Part shown: piece after piece, positions 41,175 to 49,928 of the stretch
How positions within the stretch are numbered: position 1 is the stretch's first letter
How the letters are laid out: every line of letters begins with the position of its first letter
DNA from: Mesorhizobium sp.
GTDB lineage: Bacteria; Pseudomonadota; Alphaproteobacteria; Rhizobiales; Rhizobiaceae
Length of the DNA: 64,000 nt
Reading direction: 5' to 3'
NCBI GenBank assembly: GCA_004017535.1
Contig: SAJS01000001.1
Coordinates: forward strand, 186,001-250,000
Notes under the pieces: generated by a model
The model's input: only the letters and a program-made list of their open reading frames with translations
Database searches by the model: none
What the model was told of the DNA's origin: nothing
Program-made: the position numbers and the translations under genes

Positions 41175-42221
41175 CTACTGCGTCGGCAGCAGCGGCGCGC
41201 CGGGTGATGCCAGATCCGGCGACGGAAAATCGGATGCCGACTGGTTTGGCGCGGTCGACGCAGGCGCGGCCTGCGGCGGCAACCCTGGCAGCGCCGAGTC
41301 CGCCGGTGGAAGCAGCGGCGGCGAGGCCGGCTGCTGGCCGGAATACATCAGCCTGGGCTGGCTTGCATCTGCGATCGCCGGCCCAAGGCTGCGCTGGATC
41401 AGCGCCTCGGCATGATCGTTGCGCTGGCGCGCTGTGTCGGCGCCCATCACCACCACGATCAGATGCCGCCCGTCGGCATTGTAGGAGGTGACGATGTTGT
41501 AGCCGGAAGCCCGTATGTAGCCGGTCTTGATGCCGTCGACGCCGCGCACGCGGCCCAGCATGTCGTTGTGGCCACGCACCAGCCTGCCGCGGAACATGAA
41601 GTCGCTTTCGGAGAAATAGTGGAAATGCTGCGGGAAGCGCTTTTCCAGCGCCATGCCCAGCACCGCCATGTCGCGCGCCGTGGTCACCTGGCCGTCATCC
41701 GGCAGGCCGCAGGCGTTGCGGAAATTGGTGCCGCTCATGCCGAGCGAGCGCGCCTTGGCGGTCATCATGGCGGCGAACTGATCCTCCGAGCCGCCGCCCA
41801 GATATTCGCCCACCGCCACCGCAACGTCGTTTGCCGACTTCACCACCATGGCGCGGATGGCGGAATCGACGTCGATCGTCTCGCCGCGCCTAAAGCGCAG
41901 CTTTGTCGGCGGTTGCGAGGCGGCATGATCGGAAACCGGGATCCGCGTTTCCTTGGTCACCCGGCCGCTCTCCAGCGCCTCGAACAGCATGTAGAGCGTC
42001 ATCATCTTGGTCAGCGACGCCGGATAGCGCTGCGACCGCGAATTGACCTCGAACAATGTCTTGCCGGTCGAGGCGTCGACCACGATCGCCGCATATTTCT
42101 GCGGCTGCGCCGGCACGGGAAGCACGCTTTCAGGCGGTGCGGCCGTCGTGCAGCCGGCGACCAGCGCGAGCAATGCCAATACGGCGATGAGTTTTTGCAG
42201 GATAGGGAAGGTAGGGGGCAA
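41175..42221 (-). CDS. D-alanyl-D-alanine carboxypeptidase (peptidase S11), lipoprotein
   Basis: A 348-residue penicillin-binding protein that trims the terminal D-Ala of peptidoglycan stem peptides in the periplasm. All three active-site motifs are present: Ser-x-x-Lys in PASLTKMM (about residue 68), Ser-x-Asn in VVKSANDVAV (about residue 128), and Lys-Thr-Gly in VDGIKTGYIRASG (about residue 235). The N-terminus ALLALVAGC is a lipobox, so the protein is probably lipid-anchored. The only plausible start is a TTG at 42221. A Pro/Ala-rich tail follows the catalytic domain. Confidence 0.9.
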   Translation of the reverse strand: MPPTFPILQKLIAVLALLALVAGCTTAAPPESVLPVPAQPQKYAAIVVDASTGKTLFEVNSRSQRYPASLTKMMTLYMLFEALESGRVTKETRIPVSDHAASQPPTKLRFRRGETIDVDSAIRAMVVKSANDVAVAVGEYLGGGSEDQFAAMMTAKARSLGMSGTNFRNACGLPDDGQVTTARDMAVLGMALEKRFPQHFHYFSESDFMFRGRLVRGHNDMLGRVRGVDGIKTGYIRASGYNIVTSYNADGRHLIVVVMGADTARQRNDHAEALIQRSLGPAIADASQPRLMYSGQQPASPPLLPPADSALPGLPPQAAPASTAPNQSASDFPSPDLASPGAPLLPTQ

Positions 42222-42620
42222 GATTGTTCTAGAACTGTTGCTGAGATGCGGCGAAGCTAACGTAACCCATATGCCGCGTCCAACTGGTTAACGGGGGTAA
42301 GAAGGCATTTGCCCAGGTTTCGGAGGTTCGCGCCGCCGCCGAAGCTGCCAATCTCCCCCCTTGAGGGGGGAGATGCCCGGCAGGGCAGAGGGGGGTGCTG
42401 TCCCGCCGGCGTGGCCGCCAGATCCTGCGACGCACCTTGATGGGACATCGTTCATGCTCCAGGGCAGCATTCCTTCACACCCCTCTCTGTCCTGCCGGAC
42501 ATCTCCCCCGCAAGGTGGGAGATCAGATGTCGCGCAGGCTTTCGCCAATCGCCAGCATTGCTTTGCCATCCCCGCCTCCTTTCCGCTAATATGTCGCGGC
42601 TTGGATTTGGGGGGATCGGC
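42222..42620. other. Intergenic region with family 1 repeats
   Basis: The 399 bases between the divergent carboxypeptidase and membrane-protein genes contain two family 1 repeat copies (42344-42397 and 42479-42522, opposite orientations) separated by about 80 bp. Outside them I see no gene; short open frames here are Pro/Arg-rich readings of the repeats. Confidence 0.6.
42344..42522. repeat. REP-like palindromic repeat, family 1, inverted pair
   Basis: The copy at 42344-42397 (CTGCCAATCTCCCCCCTTGA, then GGGGGGAGATGCCCGGCAGG) shares the extended flank GTGCTGTCCCGCCGGCGT with the copy at 41093 apart from one base. The copy at 42479-42522 is inverted (CCCTCTCTGTCCTGCCGGAC). Confidence 0.8.
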
Positions 42621-44429
42621 ATGTCGGAAATCGCCACGGGTACGACCTCGTTGCTTAGGGCGTCGCTCAGCCGCACAGGCAAATGGGCGGCGAGCTTCGC
42701 TTTCATCAGCGGCGCGGTCGGCGACGTGCTCAACCCGCTCGGACCCTTCGCCGCCTACATTGCCCTGGTCGCGGCCGTGGCAGCCATCATCATCGCCATC
42801 GCCATGGTGCTGCGGCTGGTGCTGGCGGCGAAAGCCATGCCGGCGCTGATCTTCGCCACCAGTGCGGCGGCGATCGCCGGCGGCGTCTATGGCATTCAGC
42901 AGGAAACGAATTCGCAGAACGGCGTGATCGCCAATCTCGTGCCGGCGGTCGCCGAGCTGCAGCAATCGCTGGGCATCGTCTCGCAGCAGGTGGCGAAGAT
43001 CGAGCAGAGGGTCACCGAGACGCAGAAAACGGTCGAGGAGGTCAAGAAATCGACCGATACGGTCGCCAAGACCACTGAGCAGATCGCTTCCGCCCAACAG
43101 CAGCAGTCGGCGCAAGGCGCCGAGACGCAGAAGACTGTCGAGGCGGTCAAGCAGACGACCGATACCCTGGCCGCCGGCCAGCAACAGCAGCAGGCGCAGG
43201 CTGAAAAACTGCAGGCGACCACCGAGCAGATCGCCGCTTCCATCGACACGATCGCCAAGGGTTTTGCCCAGCTCTCGGCGCAGGGCGGCGCGATCGTCGA
43301 TCCGAAGCGTCCGGACGAGTTCTACCACAATGCCCGCGTCTATGAGCTCGCCGGCGACATGCTCAACGCCCGCCGTTCCTATCTCGCCTTTGCCGGCTTC
43401 GACGTCGACGCGATCGATCGCTACACGCGCTTTGCCACGCTGCTCAGGGTCCAGGACGGCAAGGCCGGCGCCCGCGAAGTGTTCGGCACGCTGGCGGAAA
43501 AGGCCAAGGCGCCCTCGATCAAGCTCGTGCATCTGTTGCAGTTCGACGACGCCCAGCGGCTCGACAAGCTCAACGCCTTCATTGCGGCCAATCCGGATTA
43601 CGCGCCGGCTTACTTTCTCCTGGCGCAGGAATTTTCCGAGGATCGCCTCGGCAGCCAGACGCTGGCCGACAAGCGCAGCGAGGCGCAGGCGCTGGGCAAA
43701 TTCGTCTCCTACGAGAAGGACGGCGGCCTGCTCAAATATTTCGTCGACCAGACGCAACTGGCCGATTGGCTGGACCGCAGCCGCAGCCGGCTGACCGCGC
43801 TTGGCGATATGCTGGACCCGTCGCGCTTCGTGCCGACGCTGACGCCGATGCGCTCGAACGCCGGCTGGTCGATGATGATCTCACTGCCCGAGCCGGCGAC
43901 GGCGATTTCCTGGCGTCTCGGCGATTCCGGCCCGTTCACCGACACCGGTGTTATGGCGATGAACGACCAGCGCACCGGCAAGCCGATGCCCAATCCGAGC
44001 TTCGAATTGCCGGGCAGCACCGCCGCCACCACCATCGCGATAAAATATCTCGACATCAGGGGGCGCGAGACCGGCCCGTTCGACATCCGTTTCGACCCCG
44101 ACGGCGCGCTCCAGCAGGAAAACAAGCAGATCCTCGACCAGTTCTGGACCTCATGGATCGCCTTCGATTCCGGCGGCAATCGCGGCCTGGTCTATTTCAC
44201 CCAGATGCTCTCCTACCGCTGCGCCATCAAGGAAGTCCGTTACAGCCTCAACGGCGCCGCGCTCGACAAGGAGATCAAGATGCCGCCCTGCGACGCCAAG
44301 GACCCCTACGCCATTCCCTCCGACTACCAGCCCTATTTCAAGGTCAAGGATGACGTGAAATCGATGGCGGTGCAGGTGACTTATACGGATGGCACGAAGT
44401 CGCCGGTGCGGGAGTATAAAAGGCAGTAG
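42621..44429 (+). CDS. Uncharacterised membrane protein with coiled-coil repeats
   Basis: A 602-residue protein of unknown function. Two hydrophobic helices (about residues 43-66 and 73-91) are followed by a Gln/Thr/Glu-rich coiled coil (about 100-215) that contains two copies of ETQKTVE(E/A)VK(K/Q) followed by (S/T)TDT. The rest (about 225-600) is globular and includes a tetratricopeptide-like stretch (ARVYELAGDMLNARRSYLAF, 20 residues) and a beta-rich end. The ATG at 42621 starts MSEIATGTTS. The layout suggests an anchored protein with a large domain in one compartment; no enzyme motif was recognised. Confidence 0.75.
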   Translation: MSEIATGTTSLLRASLSRTGKWAASFAFISGAVGDVLNPLGPFAAYIALVAAVAAIIIAIAMVLRLVLAAKAMPALIFATSAAAIAGGVYGIQQETNSQNGVIANLVPAVAELQQSLGIVSQQVAKIEQRVTETQKTVEEVKKSTDTVAKTTEQIASAQQQQSAQGAETQKTVEAVKQTTDTLAAGQQQQQAQAEKLQATTEQIAASIDTIAKGFAQLSAQGGAIVDPKRPDEFYHNARVYELAGDMLNARRSYLAFAGFDVDAIDRYTRFATLLRVQDGKAGAREVFGTLAEKAKAPSIKLVHLLQFDDAQRLDKLNAFIAANPDYAPAYFLLAQEFSEDRLGSQTLADKRSEAQALGKFVSYEKDGGLLKYFVDQTQLADWLDRSRSRLTALGDMLDPSRFVPTLTPMRSNAGWSMMISLPEPATAISWRLGDSGPFTDTGVMAMNDQRTGKPMPNPSFELPGSTAATTIAIKYLDIRGRETGPFDIRFDPDGALQQENKQILDQFWTSWIAFDSGGNRGLVYFTQMLSYRCAIKEVRYSLNGAALDKEIKMPPCDAKDPYAIPSDYQPYFKVKDDVKSMAVQVTYTDGTKSPVREYKRQ

Positions 44430-44607
44430 TGAGGCTTTTTTCCCGTGCACGGGGAGAAATGCCCGGCAGGGCAATGAGGGGCAGCGCCTGCGGCTACAGG
44501 TTAAGCGACTCCGACCACGCCTGATGCAAAATGCCGATCGCGTTGCTTGCACAGGAGGCATTCGACGGGCTTTGCTCCCCGCGAGAAAAGATTCGCGGGA
44601 GGCATTC

Positions 44608-45714
44608 ATGAACACGGTCACGATCGGCGCAAAAGGCATCTCCGTCTCGCTCGATCTTGCCGTCGGCCATATCGCTGCCATGGAGGTCGAGTCCGATGGC
44701 CGCATCCTGAAGCCGCTGCATCGCGCGCCCTGGGTCGGCGCGCCGCGCGAGACATTGCCCGCGAACCTGCCTGAAGGCACGGTGCGCCTCTCCGGCGATT
44801 TCCTCTGCGCGCCCTTCTCCGCCAGCGACGTCGAGGCGGCACCTCTGCATGGCTGGCCGGCCAACAGCGAATGGGACATCGTCGAGAACGCTGCCATCGC
44901 CGGCGGCTGGCGGGCCGTGTTCCGGCTGCGCCGCAAGGTGATGGGCGCCACCATCGACAAGGTCTTCACCCTGCGCGACGGCCACCCTTTCCTGTACCAG
45001 GAGCACGTCCTTTCCGACGGCTCCGGCGCCATTTCCATCGCCCATCATCCGATGACGGTCATGCAGGGCGGCGGCCGGCTCGCCTTCTCGCCCAAGCGCG
45101 TCGCTGTCACGCTCCCAACGCCGCTGGAGCCAGACCCGGCGCGCGGTCGCTTCATGCTGGCCTATCCGGCCCGCGCCGCCGACCTGACGCAGTTTCCGCT
45201 CGCCGCCGGCGGCACCACCGACCTCACCGACTACCGCGTGGAGGACAAGCGCGAGGATTTCATCACCCTGGTCGAGGCCGATCACGGCGGCCCGGGCTGG
45301 ACGGCGATTGCGCGGCGCGCCGAGCAGGACCTGGTTCTGGTGCTGAAGAACCCGACCGAACTGCCGGTGACGATGCTTTGGTTCTCCAATGGCGGCCGCG
45401 ACTACGCGCCCTGGAGCGGCCGCCATCGCGGCGTGCTCGGCATCGAGGACGGCCGCACCGCGATCGGCCATGCCGCCTCGCTCGGCGACAACTGGCTGAA
45501 GCATGAAGGCGTGGCGACGGCCTTCGCGCTGGCCGAGGGGCGGTCGGTCTCGTTCCGCCATGTCATAGGTGCGGTTCCGTTCGCCAAGGCAGAGGCGCCG
45601 GCCGAGATTGAGGCAGTGGCCGATCGTTTGCGCATTCTTGCGCCGAACGGCGCGGTGAAGGAGGCGCCGTTCGACCGCGACTTCCTGCGCATCGGGCGTT
45701 CGGCTCCGGCGTAG
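44608..45714 (+). CDS. Galactose mutarotase-fold protein, function unknown
   Basis: A 368-residue protein whose all-beta layout (KVFTLRDGHPFLYQEHVLSD, 20 residues; IAHHPMTVMQGGG; LPVTMLWFSNGGRDYAPW) resembles the aldose-1-epimerase (galactose mutarotase-like) superfamily. The His in AHHPM and the closing WFSNGGR segment fit this fold, but catalytic residues cannot be confirmed by eye. GGGAGG lies before the ATG at 44608; the frame extends upstream into repeat-like sequence. It stands between an unknown membrane protein and a P-loop kinase. Confidence 0.65.
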   Translation: MNTVTIGAKGISVSLDLAVGHIAAMEVESDGRILKPLHRAPWVGAPRETLPANLPEGTVRLSGDFLCAPFSASDVEAAPLHGWPANSEWDIVENAAIAGGWRAVFRLRRKVMGATIDKVFTLRDGHPFLYQEHVLSDGSGAISIAHHPMTVMQGGGRLAFSPKRVAVTLPTPLEPDPARGRFMLAYPARAADLTQFPLAAGGTTDLTDYRVEDKREDFITLVEADHGGPGWTAIARRAEQDLVLVLKNPTELPVTMLWFSNGGRDYAPWSGRHRGVLGIEDGRTAIGHAASLGDNWLKHEGVATAFALAEGRSVSFRHVIGAVPFAKAEAPAEIEAVADRLRILAPNGAVKEAPFDRDFLRIGRSAPA

Positions 45715-45740
45715 GGGTTCAGGCGGGGGCGCCTGGGAGT

Positions 45741-45760
45741 TCGTCATTCCAGGGCGGAGC
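45741..45760. repeat. 20-base dispersed repeat (copy 1)
   Basis: TCGTCATTCCAGGGCGGAGC is identical at 45741-45760 and 47096-47115. Both copies are intergenic; the second is part of a nested palindromic element. Confidence 0.7.
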
Positions 45761-45911
45761 CCGTGGATGACGAAGGGGACAGACGTTCCGGCCAATTTCG
45801 AAAGCGGGAGGCTGCCGAACAAGCGGTCGAGTCTCAGTCACCAAGAGCAGGTTTGAAATTTCCACCGACACCCGCCAAAATACCGGCCGCAACCTTACCG
45901 AAGAGGCGCCG

Positions 45912-46526
45912 ATGTCCGAGATCGCCCATATCACAGCCGCCATCTTCAAGCGCGCCGGCAAGGCCAAGCGCTTCGTCGTCGCCATTGCCGGTCCGCCGGG
46001 CTCCGGCAAGTCGACGCTGTCGGCGAACCTGCATGAGCTTCTGCCCGAAGGCACATCAGAGGTCGTGCCGATGGACGGCTTCCACTATGACGACATCATC
46101 CTCAACCGCCGCGGCCTGCGTCCGCGCAAGGGGGCGCCGGAAACCTTCGATTTCGCCGGCTTCGAGACGCTGCTGAAGCGCATCCGCTCCGGCGAACCCG
46201 ACATCGCTATCCCGGTCTTCGACCGCAGCATCGAACTGTCGCGTGCGGCGGCCGAGATCGTTTCCGCCGACACCAAGTTCATCCTGGTGGAGGGCAACTA
46301 CCTGCTGCTCGACGAGGAGCCGTGGTCGCGGCTGGCGCCATTGTTCGATTTCACCATCTTCGTCGATGTGCCGCGGGCAGAGCTTGAGCGTCGGCTGATG
46401 GAGCGCTGGCGCGAACATGGCAAGTCAGACGAGGATGCCCGCGCCTGGATCGCCTCCAACGACATGCCCAACATCGAGCGGGTGCTGGCGCGGCGCCGGC
46501 CGGCCGACATGGTGATTGGTCAATGA
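45912..46526 (+). CDS. P-loop kinase of the uridine kinase/FrcK type
   Basis: A 204-residue nucleoside/sugar-kinase-like protein (PRK/uridine-kinase family). Walker A AGPPGSGKSTLSANL (about residues 27-41), VVPMDGFHYDDIILNRRGL (substrate loop), LVEGNYLLLDEEPW, and DFTIFVDVPRAELERRLMER (20 residues) are as in FrcK-like and pantothenate-kinase-like proteins. It probably phosphorylates a small metabolite; the rhizobial relative FrcK sits in the fructose import operon, but no such operon adjoins this gene. Confidence 0.85.
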   Translation: MSEIAHITAAIFKRAGKAKRFVVAIAGPPGSGKSTLSANLHELLPEGTSEVVPMDGFHYDDIILNRRGLRPRKGAPETFDFAGFETLLKRIRSGEPDIAIPVFDRSIELSRAAAEIVSADTKFILVEGNYLLLDEEPWSRLAPLFDFTIFVDVPRAELERRLMERWREHGKSDEDARAWIASNDMPNIERVLARRRPADMVIGQ

Positions 46527-46695
46527 CCGCGGTGATTGGTTAACCCGCTCAATTCTCAATATTTTCGGGCGGGAACTTTAAGGTTTTCTCGCCGTTATCA
46601 ACCTGTCCCGAATTGTCCGGCGCCGGAGCAATTCCTGGAAGCGTGCAATCGCTTTCCGTCCGGAATTGTGAAAAGAACAGAGCAGGAGCCGTCAG

Positions 46696-47022
46696 ATGGC
46701 AACCAACAGCAGAAAGCCCGTGGCCAAAAAAGCCAGGGCCACCCAATCCAGGACGACGCAGGCCAAGGCGGGCGCCGGCCCGGCGATCGCCGAGCGGTCG
46801 AAAGACGCCAAGCCGGCTTTCGGCAAGGCGGCGCCGAAGAAAGTGACGCCCGGCGTGGCCCACAAGGTCGCGCCCAAGGCGCATAAGCCGCACAAGCCGG
46901 CAACGAAGACGTCGGGCCCGATCCGCACCGTTGCAAGCGTTGCGACCGGCGCGGTGGTAGCGACGGCAAGGCTGGCTGCGTCCGTGCTTGGCCGTGGTGG
47001 TGGAAAGGCCAAGGCGAAATAG
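46696..47022 (+). CDS. Lysine/alanine-rich basic protein (histone H1-like composition)
   Basis: A 108-residue very basic protein dominated by Lys, Ala, Pro, Thr and Arg (KKARATQSRTTQAKAG, AHKVAPKAHKPHKPATK), with a hydrophobic C-terminal stretch (TVASVATGAVVATARLAASV, 20 residues) and a GRGGGKAKAK end. Such composition is seen in bacterial H1-like or AlgP-like DNA-binding proteins, but low complexity makes family assignment weak. AGGAG lies before the ATG. It may bind DNA or membranes; nothing more can be said. Confidence 0.6.
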   Translation: MATNSRKPVAKKARATQSRTTQAKAGAGPAIAERSKDAKPAFGKAAPKKVTPGVAHKVAPKAHKPHKPATKTSGPIRTVASVATGAVVATARLAASVLGRGGGKAKAK

Positions 47023-47409
47023 CTTCTTTTTACGCGATTCCGGACGGCGAAGTCGCCGAGCCGGACCTTCGCGATTGGCCGTCAAGACAGCTCGGTCGTC
47101 ATTCCAGGGCGGAGCAAGGAGCGAAGCGACGCGCGCAGACCCTGGAATCCATGCCGTGACGCTAAAGCGTTGCTGCGGTTACAGAATTCTGCAGCGTTGC
47201 ACTCTACGGCAGCGGCCACGGCATGGATACTCGGGTCAAGCCCGAGTATGACGACGTCATGGGGTTTTCGGCTAATCTCCAATGTGGGCGCTAGCCGCGC
47301 CCGCTTAGCCCACTGCTACCTTCAGCCAAAGCGCCGAGCGGCGAAACCAGCCCGGCATGGGCGCTCCCGCAGGACTTTTTTGTGCCGCACGCGTTTACCG
47401 GAACCGTCT
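47023..47409. other. Intergenic region dominated by a nested palindromic element
   Basis: These 387 bases between convergent genes contain the palindromic cluster at 47096-47248. The flanking parts (47023-47095 and 47249-47409) show no gene or clear signal. Confidence 0.6.
47096..47248. repeat. Nested palindromic element
   Basis: Three nested or adjacent perfect inverted repeats: ATTCCAGGG/CCCTGGAAT (47101-47109 and 47140-47148), ATCCATGCCGTG/CACGGCATGGAT (47147-47158 and 47217-47228), and the hairpin TACTCGGG-TCAAG-CCCGAGTA (47228-47248). A CAGAATTCTG palindrome lies at 47182-47191. The 20-base string at 47096-47115 recurs at 45741. Confidence 0.7.
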
Positions 47410-48114
47410 TCAGCCCTTTGCCGGAATGGTAAGGCCCCGTTTCACCGCCGGCCGCGCCAAGCCGCGCTCCAGCCATTCGGCGACGGTCGCGAAATCATCG
47501 AAGCCGACCAGGTCGCGCGCTTCGTAGAAGCCGATCAGATTGCGCACCCAGCCCAGCATCGACACATCGGCGATGGTGTAGTCGTCGTCCATGATCCACT
47601 TGCGGCCCTTCAGGCGCGTTTCGAGCACGCCGATCAGCCGCCGCGATTCGTCGCGGTAGCGCTCGAGCGGCCGCTTGTCGGCGATCTCGCGCCCGGCGAA
47701 TTTGTGGAAGAAGCCGACCTGCCCGAAGATCGGGCCGATCGCCGCCATCTGGAAGAACACCCACTGGATCGTCTCGTAGCGCCGTGCCGGATCGGCGGGA
47801 ATGAGCTTGCCGGTCTTGTCGGCCAGATAGAGCAGGATGGCGCCGGACTCGAACAGGCCGATCGGCTTGCCGCCCGGGCCGTCCGGGTCGACGATGGCCG
47901 GTATCTTGCCGTTCGGGTTGAGCGACAGGAACTCCGGCGTCCAGCTCTCGTTCTTGCCGATATCGACATAATGCGGCTCATAGGGAAGGCCGATCTCCTC
48001 CAGCGCGATCGAGACCTTCACGCCATTGGGCGTCGTGGCGGAATAGAGCTGCAGGCGCTCGGGGTGCTTGGCCGGCCAGCGCTTGGCGATCGGAAAGGCG
48101 GACAGGTCGGTCAT
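47410..48114 (-). CDS. Glutathione S-transferase-type disulfide oxidoreductase (YfcG/YghU-like)
   Basis: A 234-residue GST-fold protein. The N-terminal thioredoxin domain has LYSATTPNGVKVSIALEEIG (20 residues), whose TPNGxKV is characteristic of the YfcG/YghU group, then NPNGKIPAIVDPDG and LFESGAILLYLADK, the glutathione-binding Glu-Ser. The C-terminal helical domain contains DDYTIADVSMLGWVRN. Relatives reduce or form disulfides with glutathione. The gene converges on the basic-protein gene across the palindromic element. Confidence 0.88.
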   Translation of the reverse strand: MTDLSAFPIAKRWPAKHPERLQLYSATTPNGVKVSIALEEIGLPYEPHYVDIGKNESWTPEFLSLNPNGKIPAIVDPDGPGGKPIGLFESGAILLYLADKTGKLIPADPARRYETIQWVFFQMAAIGPIFGQVGFFHKFAGREIADKRPLERYRDESRRLIGVLETRLKGRKWIMDDDYTIADVSMLGWVRNLIGFYEARDLVGFDDFATVAEWLERGLARPAVKRGLTIPAKG

Positions 48115-48264
48115 CGGAAACTCCGGTTAGGGCTGGCGCCGGGCGGCGCTCACAATGGGTGGCGAAGAATGCGGCGGGGTGAGCAAGAATTAGGTCCCCG
48201 GCCGGCCGGGATCAATACACCGGCCACCGGCGGCCGATGCACATACAGTCAACCGGGATTGTCT

Positions 48265-49473
48265 TCAGACCGCCTTGAAGGCCAACACCGCGTTGGTTCC
48301 GCCAAAGGCGAAACTGTTGCTGAGCGCGGCGCGCACCTTGCGTTCGCGCGCGACGTTGGGCGTCACATCAAGATCGCATTCCGGGTCCGGCTCGCGATAA
48401 TTGGCGGTCGGCGGCACGATGCCGTCGCGGATCGCCATCACACAGGCGATCATCTCCAGCCCGCCGGAAGCGCCAAGGCAATGCGCATGCATCGACTTGG
48501 TCGAGGACACTGAGAGCGAAGGGGCGTGGTTGCCGAAGACGCGCTTGATCGCGGCGGTTTCGATCTGGTCATTGGCCTTGGTGCCGGTGCCATGCGCGTT
48601 GAGGTAGTCGACGTCTTCCGGATTGAGCCCGGCATCCGCCAGGCAGAAGCGCATCGCCGCTTCCGGCCCCTCGACGGTCGGCGCGACGATGTCGGAGGCA
48701 TCGGCCGAAAGCCCGACGCCGGCGATCTCCGCCAAAATCGTGGCGCCGCGCGCCATCGCATGATCGTAGCTTTCCAGCACCGCCATGCCGGCGCCTTCGC
48801 CAAGCACAAGCCCCGCGCGGTCGGCCGAGAACGGCCGGCACGTGTCGGGCGAAAGCACTCTCAGCGCCTCCCAGCCCTTGAGCACGCCCCACACCAGGGG
48901 CGCTTCGGTGCCGCCGGCGACCATCACGTCGGCGCGGCCGAGTCTGATCTGGTCGACCGCCGTGGAGATTGCATGGTTGGCCGACGAGCAGGCCGAGGTG
49001 GCGCCGAACACAGGGCCGCGCAGGCCGAGCGCCATGCTCACCTGGCCGGCGGCCGCGCCCGGCATCACTTTCGGCACGGTGAAGATGGCGGCGCGATTGC
49101 GCCCCTCGAGCAGGATCGCGCGGTAATTCTCCTCGATGGTCTCGAAGCCCGCGACGCCGATGCCGACGATTGCGCCCATCCGGTAGGTGTTGTCGGCATG
49201 CGCCGTCAGTCCGGACTGCCGCATCGCTTCCCGCGCGGCGATCACCGCCAGGAGGCTGAAACGGTCCATCGACACGACCTGCTTGCGGTCGATGCCATGT
49301 TCGGGCAGTTCCTTGATTTCGCAGCCGGTCTTGACCTTCAGGTCATGCAGCGACGGATTGTCGATCGGGCCGATGGCCGAGCGGCCGGCGCGCATGGCGT
49401 CCCACATCGCCGGCGCATCGTTGCCGAGCCCGCAAATCCCGCCGATACCGGTGATGACTACGCGTTTTTGCAT
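48265..49473 (-). CDS. Beta-ketoacyl-ACP synthase, NodE/FabF type
   Basis: A 402-residue condensing enzyme. The Cys-His-His catalytic set is intact: Cys in [13 protein letters not shown], His in [13 protein letters not shown], and His in [15 protein letters not shown]; it ends [15 protein letters not shown]. It starts five bases after the stop of a dedicated acyl carrier protein, so the two form a NodF-NodE-like pair making a special acyl chain. No nod box or nodulation gene is nearby, so a lipid, lipopolysaccharide or secondary-metabolite acyl chain is more likely than a Nod factor. Confidence 0.9.
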   Translation of the reverse strand: MQKRVVITGIGGICGLGNDAPAMWDAMRAGRSAIGPIDNPSLHDLKVKTGCEIKELPEHGIDRKQVVSMDRFSLLAVIAAREAMRQSGLTAHADNTYRMGAIVGIGVAGFETIEENYRAILLEGRNRAAIFTVPKVMPGAAAGQVSMALGLRGPVFGATSACSSANHAISTAVDQIRLGRADVMVAGGTEAPLVWGVLKGWEALRVLSPDTCRPFSADRAGLVLGEGAGMAVLESYDHAMARGATILAEIAGVGLSADASDIVAPTVEGPEAAMRFCLADAGLNPEDVDYLNAHGTGTKANDQIETAAIKRVFGNHAPSLSVSSTKSMHAHCLGASGGLEMIACVMAIRDGIVPPTANYREPDPECDLDVTPNVARERKVRAALSNSFAFGGTNAVLAFKAV

Positions 49474-49477
49474 GCAG

Positions 49478-49732
49478 TCAGGCTTTTTTCGCGATCAGTT
49501 CGCGAACCGCCTCGACCATGTCGCCGACGTTCTTCAGGTTGCTCCAGGCATCGACCGTGTTCATTTCGATCTCGATGCCGTACTTCTCCTCCAGATCGAA
49601 AATGATCTCGGTCAATTCCAGCGAATGGATGCCGAGCGTTCCGAGATCGGTGCTGGCCGTGATTTCCTCACCACCGGTGTCGGCATGCGCTTTGATCTTT
49701 TCGATGATCTCGGTCGTCAGTTGGTCAGCCAT
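49478..49732 (-). CDS. Acyl carrier protein (NodF-like)
   Basis: An 84-residue acyl carrier protein. The phosphopantetheine serine lies in [20 protein letters not shown] (20 residues), with HSLE in place of the DSLD/E of ordinary Acp[12 protein letters not shown] follows. This variation and the neighbouring KAS are typical of specialised carriers such as NodF. Four bases separate it from the KAS gene. It is divergent from the urease cluster. Confidence 0.9.
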   Translation of the reverse strand: MADQLTTEIIEKIKAHADTGGEEITASTDLGTLGIHSLELTEIIFDLEEKYGIEIEMNTVDAWSNLKNVGDMVEAVRELIAKKA

Positions 49733-49928
49733 TCGGTTCCTTCCCTGTCGTTTCCCGACGCCAACTGATCAGCGCCCTTTTTGGTCCCCGGATCCAACAA
49801 CGCCGTTGCCCTTACCTCGCCAGACACCGCGCGACCGCTCCAGGGTGGCTTCCCTCTATAGAAACCAAAACGATGTCAAGCAACAAGCGATATATCGACA
49901 AAGCCGCCGGAGTGCTTAACCTGGAAAC

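Noticed and set aside
48265-49732. A symbiosis-island nodFE operon
   Set aside because: No nod box, nodABC or other symbiosis genes are nearby, and the ACP is only NodF-like.
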